Assembly: GCA_900455085.1 (NCBI GenBank)
Contig: UGTZ01000001.1
Location: 2,448,501-2,512,500 of the forward strand
Origin: Providencia rettgeri
GTDB taxonomy: Bacteria > Pseudomonadota > Gammaproteobacteria > Enterobacterales > Enterobacteriaceae
Direction of reading: 5' to 3'
Length of the DNA: 64,000 nt
The position numbers and the translations under genes are program-made. Below the pieces are notes generated by a model, which worked only from the letters and a program-made list of their open reading frames with translations, made no database searches and was not told where the DNA came from. Below are positions 46,741 through 55,625 of the stretch, in pieces. Positions within the stretch are counted from its first letter, which is position 1. Each line of letters opens with the position of its first letter.

Positions 46741-47607
46741 CTAGCGCTTAATTAATTTAATAAAGTCATCGCGTTCTTTAGACGCTATATTTGACAGAGG
46801 CAAACGAACCGGGCCGACATTGAATGTGCCATTCAAGCAACCCGCCTTGGCTTTTTGGTTATAGTCCCCTGATTCCATTGAGTAAATTGCAGGGTAAATT
46901 TCATTCATAATCTGCTTGGCTTGTTGCCAGTCACCCGCTTGTGCAGCATTAAAAATAGCAACTTGCTCTGCTGGAAATACATTACCCGCTCCCGCAATCC
47001 AACTTTTGGAACCCCAAAAGAAGAAATCCACTGGTTGATCATCGCAACCACAAATGACCTCAAAATTTTTGAATGGTGTTTGTAATAAATGCAGTGCTCG
47101 ACTAAAGTTCCCACTGCTTTCTTTGATAGCGACAATATTGTCAATTTCGGCTAGCTTAATGACCGTTTCAATGTCAATTTCAATACCAATCCGAGCTGGG
47201 AAATTGTACATAATAATGGGTAATGGTGTTGATTTTGCGACTTTTTCATAGTGGGCATATACCCCTTGCTGGTCCGGCAAACTATATGGCGGTGGCGACA
47301 GCATTAACCCTTCATAACCGAGTTCTTGAGCTTGTTTCGCACGTGCAATTGCCCCCTCGGTTGATAAATCATTAATACCCGCAATTAATGTCACTCGTCC
47401 TTTGGCAATTTTGCAAACGGTTGACAGCACGGTCCTACGTTCATCTTCGTTTAATGCGTAATACTCCCCTGTTGTCCCACAAACCACTAACCCCGTCACA
47501 CCCCGCTCAATAAGTTTTTCAGTTAATTCAGCAAGTGCACTGATATTTAATGTTAAATCATCATGAAATGGAGTCACTAACGGAACAAGAATGCCATGGA
47601 AATTCAT
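46741..47607 (-). CDS. DapA-family lyase, probably pyrroline-hydroxy-carboxylate deaminase
   Basis: A 288-residue class I aldolase-fold protein of the DHDPS/NAL family. Schiff-base Lys162 lies in IVAIKESSGN, Tyr134 in IIMYNFPARIG, and the GTTGEYYALNEDER loop at 44-57. True DapA reads YNVPSRT here, so this is a paralogue. In hydroxyproline clusters such a protein deaminates 1-pyrroline-4-hydroxy-2-carboxylate to 2-oxoglutarate semialdehyde, and context supports that. The start at 47607 follows GGAG. An upstream frame of five codons has no signal. Confidence 0.88.
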   Translation of the reverse strand: MNFHGILVPLVTPFHDDLTLNISALAELTEKLIERGVTGLVVCGTTGEYYALNEDERRTVLSTVCKIAKGRVTLIAGINDLSTEGAIARAKQAQELGYEGLMLSPPPYSLPDQQGVYAHYEKVAKSTPLPIIMYNFPARIGIEIDIETVIKLAEIDNIVAIKESSGNFSRALHLLQTPFKNFEVICGCDDQPVDFFFWGSKSWIAGAGNVFPAEQVAIFNAAQAGDWQQAKQIMNEIYPAIYSMESGDYNQKAKAGCLNGTFNVGPVRLPLSNIASKERDDFIKLIKR

Positions 47608-47624
47608 TTGAATTCTCCTCAAAA

Positions 47625-48872
47625 TTAAAGAAATCGTTCAATGGAAAAAGGGGTACAGTCGATACTTGTCGGCTGATGATGGATAAAACTATTCACAATA
47701 TCTGCGGTGATCGCCGCTTGGGTTAATCCCAAGTGTTGGTGACCAAATGCAAAAATATAGGGGCCTTTATGGTCTAAGACTGGCAATGAATCAGACGTAG
47801 ATGGGCGAAACCCCATCCATGATGTAGATTGTTGGCTATTTAATGTTTTCTTTAGCATGGGTTGCGCTAATGGGAAAAAATGTTGAGCTCGCTGCATATT
47901 TGCAGGACGTTTTAACCCTGCATATTCTACGGTTCCTGCGAGGCGTAACCCTTGAGACATTGGCGTCATAATAAAACGCCTATCCATACTTGATACCGGT
48001 ATCGATAATCGACCTAACTCATGGGGCAACATCAAATGATAACCACGCTCAGTTTCAAGTGGCACTTTGATACGACTCACCATTTTGACTAATGATTTAG
48101 AGAATGCGCCCCCTGCAATCACTATTTTTTGTCCTGTAAACTGCCCTTGAGTGGTTGTCAATATCGCTTGTTGATTCGACGTTGATGTAATTTCTGTTAC
48201 TTCACAGTGGGTTAATACTTGCCCACCCGCAGCGATAAAAGCTTCTGTCAGTTTTTTGTGTAACGCACATAAATCCACAACATGGCCTGTATCGGGGTAA
48301 AAAATGCCACCAATTTGGCTTTCAGATAAAGCAGGTTCGCGCGTTAATAGCGCATCTTGATCAATCAATTGATTAGTCACACCAATACTTTGTAGATACT
48401 CACTGTGCTGGCTTAGCTTATCGAGCGTCTCTTTTTTCTCTGCCACCAATAGTGACCCCTTCATTTTGACAAGGTCATTTAATTGCCATTTCTGAATAAA
48501 TGCTTGCCATGAATCGAAAGCGGCACTATTTAGTGTCATCAATGTGTGATGAATATGGGTAAAAGGCTTATGGCGCATGTTACCCAACAATTTTATTAAC
48601 CAAGGTGTTAGCGGTAATAAATAACGCCAATCCAGGCGCAGAGGGCCCAATGGGTCAAGTAACATTTTCGGAATTGATTTTAAAACGCTCGGATCCGCAA
48701 TCGGAAAAACCTGTTCTGTCGCAATATGCCCTGCATTGCCAAATGAGGCTCCTTGGCCAATTTCATGTTTATCAAGCAACAGCACTTGTGAGCCATTAGC
48801 TTGCACTGTCAGTGCAATACTCAAGCCAATAATGCCGCCACCCACTACAATCACTGGATATTTGCGTTCCAT
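47625..48872 (-). CDS. DadA-like FAD-dependent D-amino acid / D-hydroxyproline dehydrogenase
   Basis: A 415-residue flavoprotein of the DAO/DadA superfamily. The N-terminal FAD motif is VIVVGGGIIGLSIAL, followed by GASFGNAGHIA. A C-terminal second dinucleotide-fold segment ends PYIFAFGHQHLGLTQA. In this operon it probably oxidises cis-4-hydroxy-D-proline to 1-pyrroline-4-hydroxy-2-carboxylate, linked to the respiratory chain. A general D-amino-acid role cannot be excluded. It lies 17 bases upstream of the DapA-like gene and 9 bases after the epimerase. Confidence 0.9.
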   Translation of the reverse strand: MERKYPVIVVGGGIIGLSIALTVQANGSQVLLLDKHEIGQGASFGNAGHIATEQVFPIADPSVLKSIPKMLLDPLGPLRLDWRYLLPLTPWLIKLLGNMRHKPFTHIHHTLMTLNSAAFDSWQAFIQKWQLNDLVKMKGSLLVAEKKETLDKLSQHSEYLQSIGVTNQLIDQDALLTREPALSESQIGGIFYPDTGHVVDLCALHKKLTEAFIAAGGQVLTHCEVTEITSTSNQQAILTTTQGQFTGQKIVIAGGAFSKSLVKMVSRIKVPLETERGYHLMLPHELGRLSIPVSSMDRRFIMTPMSQGLRLAGTVEYAGLKRPANMQRAQHFFPLAQPMLKKTLNSQQSTSWMGFRPSTSDSLPVLDHKGPYIFAFGHQHLGLTQAAITADIVNSFIHHQPTSIDCTPFSIERFL

Positions 48873-48881
48873 TTCATTCCC

Positions 48882-49832
48882 CTATGCCACTGAAATTCCA
48901 AAACGAAATGGATCTTGTTCATCTATCAATAAGGTATTTTTCCCACTGATATAGGCATGCCCGCGAATAGTCGGAATAATGCCGTTTTCATCAGCCTGTT
49001 GAAAACTGGCCTGAAATTGGCTGCCAATCACACTGGCTTGATGCCAGATTTCACCTGCCGCCAGCTTTTTATCCGCGGCTAAACAGGCAAGTTTGGCACT
49101 AGTTCCTGTTCCACAAGGGGAGCGGTCATAGGCGCCTCCGGGGCATAACACAAAACTTTGGCTATTGGCTTCGGGGTGTGTACCGAATAATTCGATATGG
49201 TCAATTTCTTGGCCATCTTTACCGCAAATACCTTGATCAGATAAGGCTTGCTTAATCTTTAAACTGACTTCTGTCAGTAATTTAATATTTTGGTAATCAA
49301 TAGCGACTGGTGACTGCTCAACAAGAAAGAACCAATTTCCGCCCCAAGCAATATCCCCGGTAATGGTGCCGAGTTCTGGAACATTAACTTGTACCGCTTT
49401 GCGATAACGATATGAATAAACATTCTGAATACTCACACTGCCATCTTGATGCAAATGAGCCGTAACATCCCCTACCGGGGTTTCGATAAGATGTTTACCG
49501 AAAGTGATATGACCGAGAAAACGCAATGAAGCCACTAAACCGATAGTGCCATGGCCACACATTCCCAAGTAACCTTGATTGTTAAAAAAAATCACACCGG
49601 CTGCTGCTGCTGGGTTTTGTGGTTTACACAATAGTGCCCCCACTAAAATATCATTACCTCGTGGCTCTAAAATGGTGGTTTTACGCCATACATCATGTTG
49701 ATGGCGTAATATCTCCAGTCTTGATGCTATGCTTTGCTGCCCTAAATCAGGGAATCCGTCGATAACGAGCCGAGTTGGCTCACCTGCAGTATGGGAGTCG
49801 ATAACTTCAATTTTGGTATATTGATATTGCAT
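48882..49832 (-). CDS. 4-hydroxyproline 2-epimerase / proline racemase family
   Basis: A 316-residue enzyme with both catalytic cysteines of the racemase group: Cys92 in MCGHGTIG and Cys240 in DRSPCGTGTSA. Having both argues for racemase or epimerase activity and against the related trans-3-hydroxyproline dehydratases, where the first is Thr or Ser. With its downstream genes it is best read as the enzyme converting trans-4-hydroxy-L-proline to cis-4-hydroxy-D-proline. First gene of the operon, divergent from the AraC-type regulator. Confidence 0.92.
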   Translation of the reverse strand: MQYQYTKIEVIDSHTAGEPTRLVIDGFPDLGQQSIASRLEILRHQHDVWRKTTILEPRGNDILVGALLCKPQNPAAAAGVIFFNNQGYLGMCGHGTIGLVASLRFLGHITFGKHLIETPVGDVTAHLHQDGSVSIQNVYSYRYRKAVQVNVPELGTITGDIAWGGNWFFLVEQSPVAIDYQNIKLLTEVSLKIKQALSDQGICGKDGQEIDHIELFGTHPEANSQSFVLCPGGAYDRSPCGTGTSAKLACLAADKKLAAGEIWHQASVIGSQFQASFQQADENGIIPTIRGHAYISGKNTLLIDEQDPFRFGISVA

Positions 49833-49985
49833 TGGTTAGCATCCTATCTATTATCATTGTTAATAGAATGCTTGATTTTTGTTAACAACTCTTGATATCT
49901 TTCCAACAAACTTATGCGCTTTTCTGCACAATCTAAAAATATTTAACAGAATTAGTAAAATTAATTTAATATTTCGGAGCGCAGC

Positions 49986-50788
49986 ATGATCAATCTAAAT
50001 AAATTGTTATTGATTAGTCAGGAAAATATGCTGTTTCCTGTTGATAATATTGATGTTCTATTAAATCATTTAGGCTTAGTGATGCCCCTCATTAATACCT
50101 TGCCGAATGTGACTTTCTTTGTGAAAGACCATAATGCAAAGTATGTTTTGGCCAATGATAATTTAGCCACCCGTTGTAAAATCGATAGCGTTAATCATCT
50201 AGTTGGTAAATGTGCTGAGGATATTTTTCATTCGGAACTAGGCCAAAGCTATAGTTCTCAAGATTATTTAGTGATGGAGAAAAAAATTAGCGTCATTAAT
50301 AAACTTGAACTTCACCTGTATAAAGCGGGTTTGTTGGGATGGTGTTTAACAACTAAGGTTCCTATTTTTAATACACGTAACCAAGTTATTGGAGTTGCAG
50401 TATTTCAGTGGATTTACAAGATGTGAAATCGGTCAGCCCTAAGCTAAACAACCAACTTAGCCGTGTTGAACGCTATATTAGTGAGCATTTCGATACCGCA
50501 ATAAAAATGACAACTCTTGCTGACATATCTGGCCTCTCGCTTTCTCAATTAAACCGCCAGTTTAAAGCTATTTTTTTGATAACCCCTCAACAATATATTC
50601 AAAAAATGCGGCTTGAACATGCGATTGAACTGCTCGAAGATGATTTTTCAATTACTGAAATTTCCAGTAAGTGTGCTTATGCTGATCACAGCGCTTTCTG
50701 CCGAAAATTCAAAGAAATGACCACCATGACACCTAGCCAATTTAAACGAATGCGTTCAAAAATCGATAAACAAAGGATATTGGCCTGA
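49986..50788 (+). CDS. PAS-AraC family regulator of the hydroxyproline cluster, one frameshift as sequenced
   Basis: A regulator of about 267 residues. Residues of about 28-145 form a PAS-like sensor (NVTFFVKDHNAKYVLANDN). The C-terminus is an AraC/XylS double helix-turn-helix (MTTLADISGLSLSQLNRQFK, then ITEISSKCAYADHSAFCRKF). The two halves lie in overlapping frames (49986-50426 and 50408-50788). Adding one G near 50397 gives GVAGISVDLQDVKSV and joins them. Divergent from the catabolic operon with a 153-base shared promoter region, so it is its likely activator. Starts behind CGGAG. Confidence 0.88.
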
Positions 50789-51031
50789 CTGAGTATCATA
50801 TTGGTTAACCCGTTTTTCCTTAATACCGATAAATTCATTCTCTTTAGATTTTATGAAGTGCTTTTTGGCCGTTTATTCAAATAATTACCGCAGTACCTTC
50901 GATATAATTACTAAATAACTTCCCTTGGTTATTTCCTAACTTAAGATAGCTCTTATTGCAGACATCCATCAATCGGGTATTGATATATCCCAATGCTGCA
51001 TCTAAGTGCGGTGACGAGAAAGGAATACTCA

Positions 51032-51655
51032 ATGACCATTTACGATCTGAAACCTAAATTTCAAGATCTTCTTCGTCCAATTGTTCGTAAGCTATTTAGT
51101 GCGGGTGTGACGGCTAATCAAGTCACTTTGGCAGCTTTACTTTTGTCTGTGATCTGCGGAATGCTATTACTGTTCATTCCAAACCCACACCTGTTTATTT
51201 TATTACCTTTCGTACTGTTTATTCGTATGGCACTCAATGCGATTGATGGCATGTTAGCAAGGGAGCACAACCAAAAAAGCCACCTTGGTGCAATCCTGAA
51301 TGAGCTTGGTGATGTTATTTCAGATATCGCACTATACCTACCATTTGCGGTTATTTTCCCTCAAGTATTTTGGCTTATTTTATTCATTCTATTTCTTACG
51401 CTACTTACTGAATTTATTGGTGTTATCACTCAAGCAATTGGTGCGTCTCGTCGCTATGATGGCCCTATTGGTAAAAGTGATCGAGCCTTTATTTTCGGTG
51501 CGTTAGGGCTGCTTGTCAGTATTTTCCCGCAAATCATATTTTCTAGTTGGATAAGTTATCTGTTTATCCTTTTAACTTTGTTGCTGTTTTATACTTGCTA
51601 TAACCGTATTCGTCGTGCACTTTGTGAATTATCTACATCGGCGAATAATAATTAA
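51032..51655 (+). CDS. ynbA: YnbA-like CDP-alcohol phosphatidyltransferase
   Basis: A 207-residue membrane protein with about six helices and the CDP-alcohol phosphatidyltransferase motif at 72-94. It reads DG-x2-AR-x8-G-x3-N-x3-D, with Asn90 where the common motif has Asp. E. coli YnbA has the same Asn. It makes an unidentified phospholipid head-group transfer. It is followed after 9 bases by the YnbC homologue. E. coli has ynbB between them, absent here. AAAGGAA precedes the ATG at 51032. Confidence 0.9.
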   Translation: MTIYDLKPKFQDLLRPIVRKLFSAGVTANQVTLAALLLSVICGMLLLFIPNPHLFILLPFVLFIRMALNAIDGMLAREHNQKSHLGAILNELGDVISDIALYLPFAVIFPQVFWLILFILFLTLLTEFIGVITQAIGASRRYDGPIGKSDRAFIFGALGLLVSIFPQIIFSSWISYLFILLTLLLFYTCYNRIRRALCELSTSANNN

Positions 51656-51664
51656 GGAAGAATT

Positions 51665-53431
51665 ATGAACGCTCAGACAGATTATCTGACGCAACGTCCC
51701 GTTATTGAGTCCCAATTTACCACCAGTGACCATACTTCTCTTTTTTATCGACATTGGCCAACAGAGACTTCGACCAACAAAGCGATTATTTTATTTCATC
51801 GTGGCCATGAACATTCTGGCCGTGTCGCCCATTTAGTCGATGAACTCAATTTACCTGACTATGCGATGTTTGCATGGGATGCCCGTGGTCATGGTAAAAA
51901 TGATGGCCCGCGAGGTTATAGCCCTTCACTAAGCACATCTGTCAATGATGTCGATGAATTCGTACGTCACATTTCCTCCCAATATAATATTCCCTTAGAA
52001 AATATCATTGTTATCGGACAAAGTGTTGGTGCCGTCCTTGTCTCCGCTTGGGTTCATGATTACGCCCCCAAAATTCGTGGGATGGTACTCGCCTCTCCTG
52101 CATTTAAGGTTAAATTGTATGTCCCATTTGCCCGGACAGGGCTTGCTTTAATGCAAAAGGCTCGCGGTTTGTTCTATGTGAATTCCTATGTCAAAGCTAA
52201 ATTTCTGACTCATGATGAACAACGAATTGATTCGTTTAATCGCGATCCATTGATCACTCGCCCTATTGCCGTCAATATTTTACTTGAATTATATAAAACA
52301 GCTGAACGTGTAGTGGCTGATGCAGGTGCAATTACCTTACCAACTCAATTATTTATTTCAGGTAGTGACCACGTTGTCCACCATCGACCTCAACATCAGT
52401 TTTTTGAAAGATTAAATACCCCAATAAAAGAAAAACATATATTACCCGGTTTTTACCACGACACATTAGGTGAAAAAGAACGCCATATCCCAATTGAAAA
52501 AATCCGTGATTTTATTGGGAAATTATTCGCCTTACCGCGCTACCAACATAATTATCAATATGAAGATATCTGGAGTGTCAGTGCTGAAAAATATCGTTCG
52601 CTCATGACTCCTTTGCCTAAATGGTGCCCTAAAAATCTTGCTTATAAAATTATGAGCAAATCAATGAGTACACTAGGTAAAGCTTCTGAAGGTATTTGCA
52701 TTGGTTATGACAAAGGGTTTGATTCAGGTTCAACTCTCGATTACGTATACCGCGACAAAGCCCAAGGTAAAGGCTTATTTGGCCGTGTGATTGATAGGCA
52801 ATATCTCAACAGTATAGGCTGGCAAGGAATACGCCAACGCAAAGTGAATATTGAAAATATTATTCGGCAAGCGATACGTGACCTCACGGAGACAGGTATC
52901 CCTGTTCGAATTATGGATATTGCCGCAGGCCAAGGTCGTTATATCTTTGATGCAATTAATGATTATAGCAAAGTTGAGTCTGTCCTATTAAGAGACTATA
53001 GCCCTATCAATGTTGAGCAAGGACAATTACATATTAAGGAACGTTATCTTGAAGATAAAATTCAATTTACTGAAGGTAATGCTTTTGACGCCGATGATTT
53101 AGCCGCGGTTTCACCCTCTCCAACAATTGGCATTGTTAGTGGTTTGTATGAACTGTTCCCCAGTAATGAAATGATAAACGCTTCATTAAATGGACTTTCT
53201 CGAGCTATCCCTCCTGGCGGGCTATTAATTTATACTTGCCAGCCATGGCACCCTCAAGTTGAAATGATTGCTCGGGTACTACCAAGCCACCAAGGTGGCC
53301 AAGCATGGGTTATGCGTTGTCGTAGCCAAGGCGAAATGGATACTTTAGTTGAAGAAGCGGGCTTTGAAAAACTAAACCAATTAATTGATAACTGGGGAAT
53401 ATTCAGCGTATCCATAGCTAGACGACGTTAG
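51665..53431 (+). CDS. ynbC: YnbC-like hydrolase-methyltransferase fusion
   Basis: A 588-residue two-domain protein. Residues of about 15-290 are an alpha/beta hydrolase of the monoacylglycerol-lipase type, with nucleophile Ser120 in GQSVGA, Asp235 in GSDHVVH and His265 in GFYHDT. Residues of about 395-588 are a class I SAM methyltransferase (MDIAAGQGRYIF at 417-428). E. coli YnbC has the same layout and length (585). Likely soluble or membrane-associated and acting on a lipid. Both active sites look complete. Substrate unknown. Confidence 0.92.
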   Translation: MNAQTDYLTQRPVIESQFTTSDHTSLFYRHWPTETSTNKAIILFHRGHEHSGRVAHLVDELNLPDYAMFAWDARGHGKNDGPRGYSPSLSTSVNDVDEFVRHISSQYNIPLENIIVIGQSVGAVLVSAWVHDYAPKIRGMVLASPAFKVKLYVPFARTGLALMQKARGLFYVNSYVKAKFLTHDEQRIDSFNRDPLITRPIAVNILLELYKTAERVVADAGAITLPTQLFISGSDHVVHHRPQHQFFERLNTPIKEKHILPGFYHDTLGEKERHIPIEKIRDFIGKLFALPRYQHNYQYEDIWSVSAEKYRSLMTPLPKWCPKNLAYKIMSKSMSTLGKASEGICIGYDKGFDSGSTLDYVYRDKAQGKGLFGRVIDRQYLNSIGWQGIRQRKVNIENIIRQAIRDLTETGIPVRIMDIAAGQGRYIFDAINDYSKVESVLLRDYSPINVEQGQLHIKERYLEDKIQFTEGNAFDADDLAAVSPSPTIGIVSGLYELFPSNEMINASLNGLSRAIPPGGLLIYTCQPWHPQVEMIARVLPSHQGGQAWVMRCRSQGEMDTLVEEAGFEKLNQLIDNWGIFSVSIARRR

Positions 53432-53612
53432 TCTATTTATCTCGCATTGTGATTGATGCCACATTGTTGACATCAATCACTAACTTCAACTTTAGGTGAT
53501 AGCCATTGTTTATTGCCCGCAAAGCACCTATGCTGCTTAGCGTTATTTATTTCCCTAATCATTTACTGATATCACCGCCAGTTCGTTGCCATTTAAAGGA
53601 ATAGGATAAAGG

Positions 53613-54970
53613 ATGATAACTGCAACCCGCAAACCTCAACAGGCTGTATCTCGACGCCAAATAATACGCTCTGGTTTGCTATGGCTAGTTTTTCTAGCAC
53701 CTTTTTTCTTCCTAACTTATGGCCAAGTCAATACGTATACCGCAACGTTAAATCAGGTTCCTTCTATCGTTTTTTCTTGGGAAACCCATATTCCATTTCT
53801 CCCTTGGTCTATCATTCCCTATTGGAGCATTGATCTTTTTTATGGGTTATCTTTATTTATTTGCACAACCGTAAAGAACAAATGATCCATGGCTTACGGC
53901 TCATCACGGCTTCGATTGTCGCTTGTATTGGTTTTTTGCTATTTCCACTTAAGTTTAGTTTCCCTCGACCAAGTACTGATGGCCTATTTGGCTGGATGTT
54001 TGACAGCCTAGAGCTATTTGACCTCCCCTTTAACCAAGCTCCTTCATTACATATTATTTTATTGTGGATCTTATGGTTACGTTTTCGAGCACATACACCA
54101 ACAAAATGGCGCTGGTTGCTTCATAGTTGGTCGATACTCATTCTCCTGTCCGTATTGACGACTTGGCAGCACCACTTTATTGATGTCGTCACCGGCTTTG
54201 CCGTTGGCTTATTAATTAGTTATTTACTTCCTATACAAACTCACTGGCAATGGCATTACACGGGGTCACCTCGCAGTTTTAAAATGAGCAAAAATTATGG
54301 CATAGGTTCTCTTGTTTGCTTTATTCTTGCGTTTATCTTCCAAGGATTCGCTTGGTTACTGTTATGGCCCGCTATCGCTCTCTTTTTTATTACCCTTGGT
54401 TATTTAGGCGCTGGTGCTAGCGTTTTCCAAAAAACACCGGAAGGGAATATTTCCCCTTCTGCCGCTATTTTATTACTACCATACCGGCTGATTGCTTGGG
54501 GAACCTATCATTACTTTGCTAAGCACTGCGCACAACCCAGTATTGTGAATAAACACATTGTTTTGGGAGGGCGCCCACTTTACGCTTTGCAAACTCAAGC
54601 TGTGTTAGATATGACTTGCGAATGGCCTCGCAATTCTTACAGCAAAGAGCTGAAATATTGTAGCCAACCGCAAATTGATTTGTTACCACTAAGCGCGGAA
54701 GATATCGAAAAGTCAGTCCATACTATGGATGCACTGGTAAAACATGGGGCGGTATACATTCATTGCAAATTAGGTTATTCACGAAGTGCGACTGTTGCTG
54801 TTGCATGGTTGGTACATCATGGCGATGCTAAAAACACAGAAGAAGCCGTAGCATTAGTTGAACAAGCTCGCCCACAAGTGATTTTAAATGCAGCAACGAT
54901 ACAACAACTGAATAATTGGTATGCCGATTACCATCTAAGTCGAGTGAATAATGAATACATTGATGAATAA
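53613..54970 (+). CDS. ynbD: YnbD-like PAP2 / dual-specificity phosphatase, one frameshift as sequenced
   Basis: A membrane phosphatase of about 452 residues. The N-terminal part has several helices of the PAP2-like type. The C-terminal domain is a dual-specificity phosphatase with the P-loop HCKLGYSRS (catalytic Cys and Arg) in VYIHCKLGYSRSATVAVAWL. The two parts lie in overlapping frames (53613-53885 and 53861-54970). Adding one A near 53867 joins SLFICT to NRKEQMIHGLRLITA. E. coli YnbD is similar at 430 residues. It lies 181 bases after ynbC. Confidence 0.88.
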
Positions 54971-55352
54971 ACAACAAGGTGAAGTTATCACTATTTTAAC
55001 TCATAGTTGGCGTTATTTTGCGACTGGGTCTGTATTGGCATTATTTTGTCAATTCGCTTTGTATTTCCATTCTAATTACCCTAAATATATTTTATTCGCC
55101 AATATAATTATATTTATAACTTGCCAGTATTATATATATCGCCTATGGCTCGATAACCATTTTTTTAAAATTATCTACACACATAATGAAACAGAACATT
55201 TTGATAATGCATTAAATTTTTTATTTCCAAACAAAATCAAACATCACACAATGCAGCAAAGGTGGTCAGGGACTAAACGTCTTTTCACTCATGCTCTTGG
55301 GTTAATACTCGTGCAATGGATAGGGTTATTGGTAGCAATAATAGCAAGTTGA
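54951..55352 (+). CDS. Unknown small membrane protein after ynbD
   Basis: A 133-residue protein with about three hydrophobic helices (near 22-38, 44-64 and 115-132) and a polar middle. I do not recognise it. It overlaps the ynbD stop by 20 bases if started at 54951, or by 8 bases from an internal ATG at 54963, so it is translationally coupled to ynbD and probably acts with the ynb enzymes in the membrane. E. coli has no gene of this kind at the end of ynbABCD as far as I recall. Confidence 0.75.
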   Translation: MNTLMNKQQGEVITILTHSWRYFATGSVLALFCQFALYFHSNYPKYILFANIIIFITCQYYIYRLWLDNHFFKIIYTHNETEHFDNALNFLFPNKIKHHTMQQRWSGTKRLFTHALGLILVQWIGLLVAIIAS

Positions 55353-55625
55353 TTGATTAAGTATTAGTCAATACTATTATTTATATTTACCGTTCAAAAA
55401 ATAAAATTGCTATTACATATATGTAGCCTAAAACTAAAAAGCAGCTATATAAAATGTATTCTAATTGTTTTTCTTTATAATATAACGGTTTTTTACTTTT
55501 GTTACTGAAAACGTTATGATAATTGCAGATTCATTGATACATAACAGATTTTTTTCAGATTGCTAAGCGTATCCTTATAGGTACATCTTTCGTTTATTTT
55601 TCACCCTGTTATTTGGTAGGGTATA

